From Adiantum capillus-veneris (Eukaryota; Streptophyta; Polypodiopsida; Polypodiales; Pteridaceae), in NCBI GenBank assembly GCA_014529385.2, contig CM043958.1, positions 150,296,793 through 150,360,792 of the forward strand: a DNA stretch of 64,000 nt, written 5' to 3'. The notes beneath the pieces were generated by a model. The model did no database searches. It was not told the DNA's origin and worked only from the letters and a program-made list of their open reading frames with translations. The translations under genes and the position numbers were made by a program. Below are positions 22,152 through 32,978 of this stretch, one piece after another. The first letter of the stretch is position 1. Each line of letters opens with the position of its first letter.

Positions 22152-23092
22152 TGGCTAACAATATTAAAGAGAGTGAAATTAATGTTGATAGCTTTGATTT
22201 TGCTAATGAGCAGGCTACTAATGTTGCCCCTATGCTTGTTAACTACCTTGTTTCAAGGCTTCAACAAGCAATGGGCAATCCATCCCTCCAAACTGAAGTG
22301 CAATGGCAACTTCGTGCTCATGGGATTATCCAAACTCCCCACCATGACGAGAGAGTACCTAGGAAGCCTCCTTGCGAGACTCCCAAAAGAGGCCTCTCTC
22401 CGATTCAGGAAGAAGAAGAGGATCCATACGAAGGGCTCAAAAAATTGCTTCTTGATGACGCATCTCCTTCCCAAAGGAGAAATCAAGAGCCCCCACCGAA
22501 GGAATGAGAAAGAAGTGAGTCTCCGGCCACCTCATCGGAGATGGCTCCACGAAGACGGCAGGCAAAACGCTCTCCATCACCTCCTAAACGGAGAAGACCA
22601 TCGCACACTTCTCCACACCATAATTCAAAGAGGGATGACAAAAAGCAAGAGAAGAAAAAGGCGAGAAAGAGGTCACCCTCTTCTTCATCCTCTTCCTCTT
22701 ATGAAGAAAGTGATGGTGCGGACAAAGAGAACCAAGGCAAGAAAAAGGCGAGAAAGAGGTCACCCTCTTCTCCATCTTCCTCTAATTCTTCATCTTCTGA
22801 AGAAAGCGATGGTGCAACTTTTGAACCATCAAAAAGAAGAGGCCATAGGAAACCTATGCCGCATGGAAGAGGTCGTCCAAGCTCAAGAAGTTCAAAGAGG
22901 GAGGAAAGAGCATCTCTTTCCTTACCTACAATGGCACCTTTGGTGCTACGGACAAAGTCTTTCAAGGGGCAAGAAGCTTCAGCCACTCCTTTAATTGGGA
23001 AATTGAGGCTTCATGTCCAAAGCTATGTGGACAAAGAGGATTTCTTTATCTCTCCTCTCAAGCACGAGGATGTAATCCTACGGGCACCATAG
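22152..23092 (+). pseudogene. Gypsy copy 2: gag with large internal deletion
   Basis: Starts ATGGCTAACAATATT like intact G1 gag. A TGA stops the frame at 22505-22507. Reading resumes through the basic Ser/Arg/Lys-rich region (from 22541). A 1-nt deletion near 22850 shifts the frame. At about 22960 the text jumps from codon about 272 (GATDKV) to codon about 578 (FKGQEAS). About 305 codons are lost: the capsid core, the CCHC knuckle and the DPGSTHNF protease centre. A TAG at 23090-23092 replaces the Trp of APWF. It cannot form particles by itself. Confidence 0.92.
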
Positions 23093-23101
23093 TTTGATCG
23101 C

Positions 23102-26100
23102 ATGGCTGCCAATATTAAATTCCCTGAAAGAAAAATCTACTTTAAGTACAGGGAAAAATATATGTACATAAATGCTAAGGAAATGGGTAACACCATACCC
23201 ATTGTACATACGCAAGCTTTCAATAAGTCAATAAAGAGCTCTATTTTTGTGTACATGATTTTTGTTAAAGATTCTCAAAATGAACCTAATGCTTTAGCAA
23301 AAGAAAATATAAAAAATCACAAGGAATTAGAGTTATCCAATTTTCTCAAGAGGCTTCAAGATGTCTTTATTGACGACATCCCTTGTGAACTACCTCTTAA
23401 ACGAGGCAATGATGACCATGCAATTGAATTTCATCCAGGAAGTTCACCGCCTAATAAACCTCCATATAGAGTTTCTCAAGCTCAACAAGAGGAGATTATG
23501 CGGCAAGTGCATGAGTTAGTTGAGAAGGGCATGGTTAGGCCTAGCTCATCTCCATTTTGCTCACCTGTGTTATTAGTGCAAAAGAAAGACGGCACATATC
23601 GTATGTGTGTCAACTATAGAGCACTAAAGAGGATCACTATCAAGAATAGGTTTTTCGTTCCACGGGTAGAAGACCTATTTGATAAGCTACAAGGGACCAC
23701 CTACTTCAGTAGGATTGACCTAAAAAGTGGCTATCATCAAATCAGGATAGTTGATCAAGACATTGTAAAGACCGCATTTTGCACTACGTTTGGTCTTTAT
23801 GAATACATTGTCACACCTTTTGGCTTGACCAATGCACCAGCCACATTCAACCGCTTGATGGAGAAGCTATTCAGGCCTCGCCGGACCTTTACTGGAGTGT
23901 TCTTTGATGATATTATCATCTACTCTAATTCACTAGATGAACACAAGCAACACCTCCAGGTAATATTTCAAGTCTTAAGAGAGAATAAACTTTATATTAA
24001 TCGAAAGAAAAGGGAGTTTTTCTTACAAGAGATTCAGTAATTAGGTCACATTATCTCTCAAGATGGCATCCAAATGGATCCATCAAAGTTAGACGTAATA
24101 AAAGGATGGCCTTAACCAAGGAATCTTCATGAACTAAGAAGCTTTATAGGTATGTGTGTATACTATAGACGCTTCATAGAAAAGTTCTCCCAAATCGCGG
24201 GACCATTACATGATCTAACAAAGAAAAACGTTAGGTATACATGGCCTGCCAAGGAGAACAATGCTTTCAAAAAGCTTAAAGAAAAGCTTATCTCTCAACC
24301 TATGCTTACATTGCCAGATCTCTCAAAGCCATTTGAGGTCCAATGTGACGCTTGTTGTGTTTGTCTTGGAGCTGTTTTGCTCCAAGAAGGGCACGCCATA
24401 GCCTATGAAAGTCAAAGGATCGACCCTATTGAGCAAGCTCTAGGCATATATGAAAAGGAACTCCTCGCAGGTCTACATGCCTTAGACTCTTGGAAGCACT
24501 ATTTATTGGGGACTCCTTTCATTCTATGGACGGATCACCAAAGCCTTAGGTACTTCATGACGCAGACCAAGCTCTCCGACAAACAAATGAGGTGGGCAAT
24601 TTCCTTTCGCAATTCATTTTCATATTGCTCAGATTGCTGGCAAGCATAATCAAGTAGCCGATGCACTCTCAAGACGACCGAGAGTGAATGCGGTGCGGTT
24701 TCCATAGCAACTCACAACGATCTATCTCCTATGATAGATGAGTATGCTATCGATCCTGACTTTAGAGATGTAATTTCAGCCCTTGCACTAGGGAAGAAAG
24801 AGGAACAATTACTTTACAAGATGGTTATCTTCTCTATGGCAATAGACTATGCGTTACTAACTCACTACGTGAGAAAGTAATGTATGAATCTCATGCTCCT
24901 CCTTATGCGGGCACTAGAGGGATTCAATCTACCCTAAAAGGGATTGAAACATATTTCTATTGGCCTACCATGAAAGCAAACATATAAGAGTACGTTTCTA
25001 AATTAGTGGTATGCCAAAAGACGAAGTTTGATAGAGGGAAGCAACCTGGATTGCTTCAACCTTTGCCAATCCCTAATTCACCATGGGAGAGCATATCCAT
25101 GGATTTTATCTTTGGATTGCGTAAGTCTATCCATGGGAATACGAGAATATGAATGATAGTAGATAGGTTCAGTAAACAAGCTCATTTTATACCTGTCAAA
25201 AGACTATCAAAGCCCATCAAATGGCAACCCTCTTCATTTCACAAATCTTCAAGTACCATGGCTTGCCAATGTCGATAGTGTCGCATAGAGATCCTAGAAT
25301 GACCAGTAATTTTTGGAAGGGTCTCTTTGAGAATTTAGGGACAAGGCTAAATTTCTCTTCAGCCTATCACCCGCAAATGGATGGCCAAAGTGAAATAGCT
25401 AACCTAACAATTCTTGATCTACTAAAAGCCTATGTAATGGAAGTAGATCAAAGGTCCCAATGGGAAAGTACTTACCCTGAGTAGAGTATGCCTACAATAA
25501 CACTATACATAGTTCCACGGGAAAAGCACCTTTTGAGGTAATTGAGGGAAGATCTAAAAGTCCCCTGCTACTTAAGGTACACGAGAAGATCTTCATTGTA
25601 GATGAGTATAGCCAAGACCTACAAGAATCTTTCCAAAAGATTAAGGATGCTATCTCTATCTCACCGCAAAGGCAAAAGGTTGTTGCTGATAAGCATAGAA
25701 TAGCCAAGCCTTTAAAGAAAATTATTGGATCTTACTTAAATTTCCCAAGGCTTGATTAAGGCACACGACGGGCAAGAATCCTACGGGACATCAAAAGTAC
25801 TATGCTAAGTTAGCAAAAAGGTACTATGGTCCCTTCCAAATTCTTAGGCCAATCAATGAGATGGCCTATCAACTCAAGTTGCCCAGCCGTTGGCTCATAC
25901 ACAATGCTTTTCATGTGAGTCTACTAAAGCCTTACAAAGGAGATCCACCTCAAGAGAAAACTATTGAAGACCCACCGGAGATCGAGGACCAAGAAGAGGT
26001 GTTGCAGACTAAGTCCATTCTCCAACATGAAGACAAGGTATTAAGAGGCGGTAAGACTATCCAATGATATCTTATTAAGTTTAAGAATTATCCTTTTGAA

Positions 26101-26179
26101 GATGTTAGATGGATGCAAGGCATACAATTAAAGGATAACCAAAACCTTGTCAATGCTTACAATGTTTCCCTAGAGTAAG
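23102..26179 (+). pseudogene. Gypsy copy 2: RT, RNase H, integrase and chromodomain, decayed
   Basis: RT is largely open in 23102-24040 and keeps YRALK, FSRIDLKSGYHQIRI and the FFDD catalytic box (near 23900). A TAA at 24038-24040 and another stop near 24114 break it. RNase H is open in 24152-24649 (VQCDAC, YEKELLA, TDHQSL), then a frameshift. Integrase is broken by gaps near 24700, 24815 and 25140. The 25221-25484 frame keeps the second Asp context as SHRDPR (usual SDRDP, so the catalytic Asp is lost). The chromodomain tail (25861-26067) stops early at TGA. Sequence similarity continues to about 26179. Confidence 0.9.
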
Positions 26180-26532
26180 CAAATGTACAAATGTTTAAAA
26201 CGAACAAATTTTTTGTCTTATAAGACTCTCTTTTCCTTTATTGTGCACAAATGTGAAGTAGTATGCATGCTTAGAATCAAGTTTGCGGAGACGACGTCTC
26301 CCAAACACCAAGTAGAGCTTGTCACTCTACTATGAAAGATTGATAGGACTAATGTGTAGACATGCTTGCGGCATCTTAGGCTCTCAAGCCCCGAATGGAC
26401 TAGTCATCCTTTCTGGAACGATGTCGTAGGGTAATATAGGGATCCTCTACCTGCTAGAAAAAGGACTAATGAATAGGCTTTATCTTCTCTACTCCATAGT
26501 CGAGGACGACTATGATTTCAAAAGAGAGGTAA

Positions 26533-27841
26533 TGTTATAATAAATAATATCTAATTCTCCTAAATGATTTTCTCATGTTAAACTGATCATTTAATATGGG
26601 GAAGTACCAGGGGAGAAAAAGCTAGAATATTGGTTAAGCTGGCAAACCGGCCACAGTAGGCATCCAAAGGAGGGAAAATAGGGATCCAAAGGGGGCTCCA
26701 TCTGCAAAAGAGCAATGTGCAACAATGGGCTTTAAAGACCCTAAGCTTCAGCCCATTAAGACTTCCAAAATGCTAAGGTTCCAAAATTCAAAGGTTGTGT
26801 CAAAAGGTCAAACACTAGGGAAATTGGATGCTTTGTGTGTGTACCAAAAAAGTCTACAAAACTCCTACAAAGGAGGGGGTGAGCCTTGCAAGTAGGGGAT
26901 GAGAGAGAAACACACACACACACACACTCACAAGCTTCCTTTACACAAAGGGAATGAGGAACACATGTCAGGTCCCTAGCCCAGATGTCCACAAAGTGCA
27001 CTCAAATCCTATTGGATGGCCATGGAGGTGAACCAATGAGAATTAAGCTAGAGTAAATCTAGTTTAATTCATTTAAAAACACTTAATAAAAGAACCAATA
27101 AGAATTAATCTCTCTAGAAGACTATTGGACAGTCTCCTGTTGGCCAGAAGACAAAGGGGTCCAATGAGAGTTAAGTTGCATTAATTGATTACCTAAAGCT
27201 CTCACAAAAGTGGAAAGGGGGACACATGTCAGAAGACTGTCACTTATGCTTCTTCAATCCTATTGGCTAAGCCTGGAGGGGTCCAATGGGAAGCCAACAA
27301 TAGGAAATAGCATGAGGGGTCGACCAAGAGAGAGAGGGGGGGCTGAATTTCTCATGGCATTATTCCACACACTCATACTAGTTCATGTGTGAAGCAAGAA
27401 GACTCTCTCTCTCTCTCCTTCTCAAGCTTTAATGGAAATCTTATCGTCTACTCCAAGCTTGGAGAAGGGAGGCCTACACCAACAACTCTTGGCCTTGTGA
27501 TGCAAATCCAACCAAGAGACAAGCTTCAATGCATGCTCATCTCCTCTACCATGCTAATTACTAAGCTATGCTATGCTAATATGAGTGATTATGTGAGGAG
27601 ATGTACATCTTTCTCGTAAGACTACTCCTTCTTCCTCTCAATCTACTCTCATACCCCGATAGCTCTCACCATCTTTGAAGGTGTGTGAGGTCTTGGGTTT
27701 GAGACCGTGAGGGAATTGATGTTGTGTTTTATAAGTGTTTTGCTTAGTGCTTGAAGCTTCCATCTTCATTGCACTAGCTAGTTATTGAAGGAACACAAAG
27801 AATTGTATTGTAAAATGTCTCTCTTGATGGGGTAAACCTAT
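26533..27841 (+). mobile_element. 3' LTR of gypsy copy 2, truncated
   Basis: Preceded by the polypurine tract 'caaaagagaggtaa', it begins TGTTATAATAAATAATATC and follows the G1 LTR for about 1.3 kb, then stops at 'gatggggtaaaccta'. The last about 270 bp are replaced by the next, minus-strand element. Confidence 0.88.
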
Positions 27842-28678
27842 AGCTTTACGTTTCGTAATACACAAGCACGGGCACTAAAGCTTGTTCCCCTAATTCCTCT
27901 ATAGTGGGTGTATATCTGATGCCCACTGGTCGCGTTCTTGGTAGAGGTGGTTGTTGCCCCAAAACTGGCTATGGCTGTTCAACTCCTTATGGTCCGGACA
28001 AATTTCTTACCGTATACCTAGGCATTGGTGGTACCTTAGGAGGTGCTACTTGGGCTGGTGGGGCATACTGTCGCTCTCTCACATACCCCTTATTATAGTA
28101 GCACTTTTCTGTAACGTGATTCCTCCGTTTTCTGTAGCTCGATTTCTCCATTTCTGCTTAATGGCACACCACTTAGGTTGCTTAGCCTGTGGATTAGCAA
28201 ACATGCTTATCCTTTTGAGAACTTCCTCAAAAAGTTTCTCTTGATTCATCATTACCTCGCTCTTTTGTGCTAACTTTGTAGACTTAGCTCCGCTTTGCTG
28301 TGATGATGAGTCATCGTCTAGGTCTTTGTAGTCGCCTTCCTTGTAGACAACATAATTGTCTACTAGGTATAGAGCCTCTTTTATCGACTCGTTTAGAGTT
28401 GAGTTCTTCTTTATATGCAAATCCTTCTAAAGATCAACATTTCTTAGTCCTCGGATAAATATCAGCATGAGTCGGGACTGAGTTGGTAATTCTTCCACAT
28501 GGTAGAATTTTACGTAGCGTTTCAACCTTAAGGTTGCCTTTCTAACGGATTCTCCCTCTTTCTGCTTGAACTTATGGATTGGTGAGACTGTATTATGAGC
28601 TATCCCTCTTTGAGAGAATTCCTCAATAAACTCGTCAAATACCCCCTTTGGATGTCCACTCTTGAGAAGCACCTTACA
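27842..28678 (-). pseudogene. gag fragment of a different LTR retrotransposon
   Basis: Minus-strand frames 28672-28427 and 28420-28079 join into one capsid-like region. The first holds a classic retrotransposon gag helix with the 'KQKEGESVRKATLRLKRYV' pattern and 'LPTQSRLMLIFIRGL'. The second is a basic/acidic linker. A Pro-rich part continues to about 27860 with a stop near 28010. The sequence is not G1. It has no PBS, LTR or polymerase nearby; it was cut off by the gypsy copy 2 LTR on the left and joins the pseudogene at about 28680-28800. Confidence 0.6.
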
Positions 28679-28803
28679 TCTTCTCTTTTAATGGCACATA
28701 TGTTTTTGAGCTCTTCACATATCAAATTGAGCCCTTAAGTGACGTGTTTCGTAATATCAAAGAAAAGGGCATTTGAGATCCATCGAAATTAACTTTTATG
28801 ACT

Positions 28804-29431
28804 TTAAAAAGTTGGAAACAGGATGGGAAGTTTCGTAGTTTCCACGTGAAATCCTAATTCAGTCATACTTTCACATGTTCTCTGTATAATAATATCCAAG
28901 TTTCCTTCAATGTAATAGAAGTTGCCACCTTTGAGTCGGTTTTCAGCCGCTTCAAAGGCAAGCTTTTTGCAGATGACAGATGCCGTGTTAGACGCTTTAT
29001 CTAAACGCACAATGAACCATTTTGACTTAAGCTTGCAAAAGGCTAAGGAAAGATCAATGGGTGAGCCATGTAGACTCAGTATGTAACTAATCATGTGGGA
29101 GTTGTGAAACCAGCATGGCAAGAACAGCCACCAAAATTTTGCTCAATTCATGGTGAATTGATAACTTCAACTGCAGTTTACTGACCAAGTCGGCCAGACA
29201 TTCAGTAAGTGATTTTAAAGCAATATGAGGATTAAGTGGGTGAGGAGGTATGTGATTGAGGCCTTTGGAAAGGAGGCATCTTACACAGATATTCTCAATA
29301 ATAGAGAGATCCGTGGTACATATGTGTATTCCAAGAATGCCAAAATCCATCCCATAAATGACAATCACATGACAAGGGTTTCTCCTTCCTAAGAAACTCA
29401 TTAGAGTATACCAGACGTAGTATAGATTCAA
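28804..29431 (-). pseudogene. Host pseudogene, downstream part with duplicated exon copy
   Basis: Two overlapping minus frames, 29431-29087 and 29121-28804, read as one alpha-helical protein. The first is the second copy of a duplicated exon segment (HPLNPHIALKSLTECLADL). The second continues with 'ISYILSLHGSPIDLSLAF' in another frame, so a frameshift separates them. The family is uncertain: helix spacing suggests a HEAT/ARM-like protein. A PRD1/MEI1-type meiotic protein is my weak guess from short pattern matches only. Confidence 0.45.
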
Positions 29432-29744
29432 TAAGTTTTGCTCAATTCATGTTGAATTGAAAACTCCAATTTGAGTTTACTAATCAAGTCGGCCAGACAT
29501 TCAGTAAGTGCTTTTAAAGCAATATGAGGATTAAGTGGGTGAGGCGTTATGTGATCGATGCCTTTGGAAAGGAGGCATCTTACAGAGATATTCTCAATAA
29601 TAGAGAGATATGTGGTACATACGTGCATTCCAAGAATGCCAAAATCCATTGTAAATCCATCCCATAAATGACAATCACATGATAAGGGTTTCTCCTTCCT
29701 AAGAAACTCATTAGAGTATACCAGATGTAGTATAGATTCAGTAA
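29136..29744. repeat. Tandem duplication of about 300 bp within the pseudogene
   Basis: Segments 29136-29431 and 29436-29744 align nearly throughout (shared 'aagtcggccagacattcagt', 'aggaggcatcttaca' and 'ttagagtataccaga'). The right copy has an extra 9-11 bases near 29650. The duplication shifts or interrupts the frame. Confidence 0.88.
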
Positions 29745-29934
29745 GTCTCCAATCTATCCTAACCTGGCTTAGTAGATCCAAATTACCAAAGGTAGACATA
29801 AAACATTTGTTAAATATAAAACGAGGTGAAAAGAATTCTAAAATTGTGTTGGCGAAGACACAATGGACAAAAATTTCGTGCACACTTTCCTCATGAGATA
29901 TAAGATGCATTATGCCAACCCCATTACACAGTAC
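29436..29934 (-). pseudogene. Host pseudogene, exon with possible splice acceptor
   Basis: Minus frame entered at a possible acceptor (attcag followed by GTACTGTG, exon edge at 29934) and open to 29428. It contains 'LISHEESVHEIFVHCV' and then the segment that is duplicated downstream (first copy, HPLNPHIALKALTECLADL). Hydrophobic helices and a lack of low-complexity residues point to a real protein-coding origin. It ends in a stop where the duplication begins again. Confidence 0.5.
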
Positions 29935-30157
29935 CTGAATTTACAAATCCAACAAGTGTTTGACATGATAGCCTCTGCCTCTCCCTCTAATCATGCTTCT
30001 CTCTTTCCCTCTCCCTCCATAAGACTCGGCAGAAGAGGAAGCTAGAGTCAAAAAAGATGTGTAAGAAGATGCGGGGGAGATTAGAGATTTGGGTCTATTA
30101 AGAGTAGGGGAATCCTCAACATCACTATTAGGAGAGTTTTAATACCAAGATAGTTAC

Positions 30158-31053
30158 CATAAGTAGTTTGATTTTTCTGCAGCTAGCTCTTTGAGAAGAG
30201 ATAGCATAAGGGAGCAAAATTGAATGAACGCCATCTGAGCTAACACAAGTTCCTTGGCCTGGCCTCCTAGCTAAGAACAGAAAAGGGAGAGGTAGTGGGC
30301 TGAAGGAGTGTTGGGAAACATGGAAACCATCAGATCCAAGTTGTTGAGGGCATACCATATAGCATGATCAAACCAGATAATGCTTGATTCACATGAGGCC
30401 TTAGGGTCCCTGCAAAATAAACTATTGGATAATGTTTGTACCGGGATGGATGGAGTTGAAACAAACCCAAGGGTTAGACCACATAATTTGCATAAATAAT
30501 TGGTCAGTTCAACACCTCCATAAGAGAATTTGACTAACTCTGCTTTGTGAGCAAGTGTCAGGGCGAGAATGTTTTGAATGAAATAAGATAAATCTGCTAC
30601 CCCTTCCTTAGAGTTGTTGACAAGTTGGGTGAGGGTATGGACACATTTATCAAACAACATGGTTTGAACGAAGGAGTTGGCTAGATCCGATGAAGCCCCT
30701 GCTATTAGTTCAGATGCCATAGGGTCATGAATGCATCTAAGTACCTAAAGTGAGGCTTTAGAAAGAGGCTCCGTAGGAAGCTCTTACCCTTGAGATAGTG
30801 CTAAGTTATGCATAGTCCATAAAATGTTAATTAGAGAAAAATACAACAAAGGTAAGAATTGGTAGCCTCTTCAGCCTTCAACCGACCAAGAGAACCTATA
30901 AGGGTCGTGTGAAGAGAGCCCCATTCCACAAGGATCAGTCCCAAGGTAAAATTATATAGGACAGAAACGGAGGGATAAAATATAGTAACTAGGTCATTGA
31001 ATAGTATCAAAACTACTCTTGGTGTTAGGTGTGTGTGTGTGTTCCAATAACAA
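30158..31053 (-). pseudogene. Host pseudogene, large upstream exon with stops
   Basis: A minus frame runs from the LTR junction at 31053 to a possible donor at 30158 (TTATG then gtaact). It reads through 'LILVEWGSLHTTLIGSLG', then a one-base shift near 30850, 'LINILWTMHNLALSQG', an in-frame TAA (about 30785), an in-frame TAG (about 30745), the long open part containing 'LRCIHDPMASELIAGASS', and a further in-frame TAG (about 30267) before 'AKELVLAQMAFIQFC'. One frameshift and three stops mark a pseudogene. The predicted intron to 29935 is 223 bp, but I could not make splice phases agree. No family is assigned with confidence. Confidence 0.5.
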
Positions 31054-32621
31054 TGTAACATTTAATGGCCTAAAATCTTATGTGTAGCGGAAATTAGCAT
31101 GAACATAGTGAGCATTTCATTAGAGTTGATTCCTAATGAGAATTACAAGAGTGCTTGGGTGGAGAGAGCAACAAAAAGCATAACACCTAGTTAGATAGCA
31201 TCGACAATACTTTCAAAAGAGAGAGCAATTAAGCTATTGACAACAGTTGAGGACCGGATTTGCATGGAGCCGGTCCCCCCTCCAAAAGGCTTTGTATTAT
31301 GGTTTCTCCCATCAAGAGAGACATTGTACAATACAATTCTTTGTGTTCCTTCAAGACGAGCTAGTGCAATGAAGATGGAAGCTTCATACACCAAGCAAAA
31401 CACTTAATCAAACACAACTTGAATTATCCCCGTTCTCAGACCCAAGACCTCACACACCTTCGAAGATGGTGAGAGCTAGCAGGGTATGAGAGTAGATTGA
31501 GAGGAAAAAGAAGTATCTTACGAGAAAGAAGTACATCTCCTCACATAATCACTCATATTAGCATAGCTTAGCTTAGTAATTAGCTTGGTAGAGAAGATGA
31601 GCATGCATTGAAGCTTGGCTCTTGGTTGGATTTGCATCCACATGCCAAGAGAGTGTTGATGTAGGCTTCTATCTCACAAGCTTGGAGTAGGTGATGAGCT
31701 CTCCATTAAAGCTTGGGAGGAGATAGAGTATTTTCCCTTCACAAATGGTCAAGTGTGAGAGTGTGTGTGTCAATGCCAAGCAAAAATCAGCCCCCTCTCT
31801 CTCTTGGGCGAGCCCTAGCTGCTAAGTTAGTCTGGCTTTTGCCTCATTGGACCTCCCCAGGTCAAGCCAATAGGGATTAAGCAGCATAAGTGATAGCCTT
31901 CTGACATGTGTCCCCCTTTCCCCTTTTGTGAGAGCTTTAGATAATTAAATAATTAAACTAAACTCTCATTGGACCCCTTTGCCTCCTGGCCAATAGGAAT
32001 CAGGCAAGCCATGGGGCTCCTGAATGCTCATTGGACCCCTTGGGAGACTGCCCAATAGTCTTCTAGGACACTTAATTCTTATTGGTTTCTTTTATTAAAT
32101 GTTTTTAAATTAATTAAACTAGATTTACTCTAGCCTAATTCTCATTGGTCCACTTCAAGGGTCTTCCAATAGGAATTGGGCATACCTTGTGGGCATCTGG
32201 CCTAGGGAGCTGACATGTGTCCCTCATTCCCTTTGTGTAAAGGGAGCCTGTGTGTGTGTGTGTGGCTTTCTCTCTCATCCCCTAGCTTTGGGGCTCGCCC
32301 CCTCCCATGTAGGGATGTAGAAAGACTTTTTGGGCACACACTAAGCATCCAATTTTCCCTAAGGTTGACCTTTGGACACAACCTTTGAATTTTGGAACCT
32401 TAGCATTTTGGAAGTCTTAATGGGCTGAACCTTAGGGTCTTTTTAGCCCGTTGTTTCACATGGCTCTTTTGCAGATGGCCCCCCCTTTGGATCCCTACTG
32501 TGGCCGGTCTGCTAACTTAACCAATATTCTAGCTTTTTCTCCCTTGGCACTTCCCCACATTAAATGATCAGTTTAATATGAGAAAATCATTTAGGAGAAT
32601 TAGATATTGATTATTATGACA
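31054..32621 (-). repeat. 3' LTR of the complete G1 element
   Basis: 1568 bp, TGTCATAATAATC...AATGTTACA in element sense. Compared with the 5' LTR it lacks one GT dinucleotide and one copy of a 22-bp word pair around 'tttggatccct'. It contains the hairpin GACCGG-12 nt-CCGGTC. Confidence 0.95.
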
Positions 32622-32635
32622 TTACCTCTCTCTTG
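32622..32635 (-). promoter_or_regulatory. Polypurine tract
   Basis: In element sense 'caagagagaggtaa' directly precedes the 3' LTR. It is conserved in copies 2 (26519-26532) and 3 (about 16803-16816). It is the expected plus-strand primer for reverse transcription. Confidence 0.8.
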
Positions 32636-32978
32636 AAATCATAGTCGTCCTCGACTATGGTGTAGAGAAGATAAAGCATATGCATGAGTCCTTTTCTTAG
32701 CGGGTAGAGGATCCCTATGTTACCCTACGACATCATTCCATAATGGATGACTAGTCCATTTGGCGCTTGAGAGCCTGAGGCTGCCGCAAGCATGTCTGCA
32801 CATTAGTCCTATCAATCTTCCATAGTAGAGTGACAAGCTCTACTTGGTGTTCGGGAGACGTCGTCTCCGCAAACTTGATCTAAGCATGCATACTACTTCA
32901 TTTTTGTGCACAAATAAAGAAAAAGAGAGTCTTATAAGACAAAAAATTTTGTTCATTTTTAACATTTTGTACATTTGC

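Noticed and set aside
30745-30787. A 43-bp intron with GT...AG ends in the host pseudogene
   Set aside because: Too short for a plant intron, and the reading frame continues through it with two stop codons, so it is better read as decayed exon.
28804-31053. An intact meiotic PRD1/MEI1-like gene
   Set aside because: One frameshift, three stops and an internal duplication exclude an intact gene, and the family match is too weak to name.
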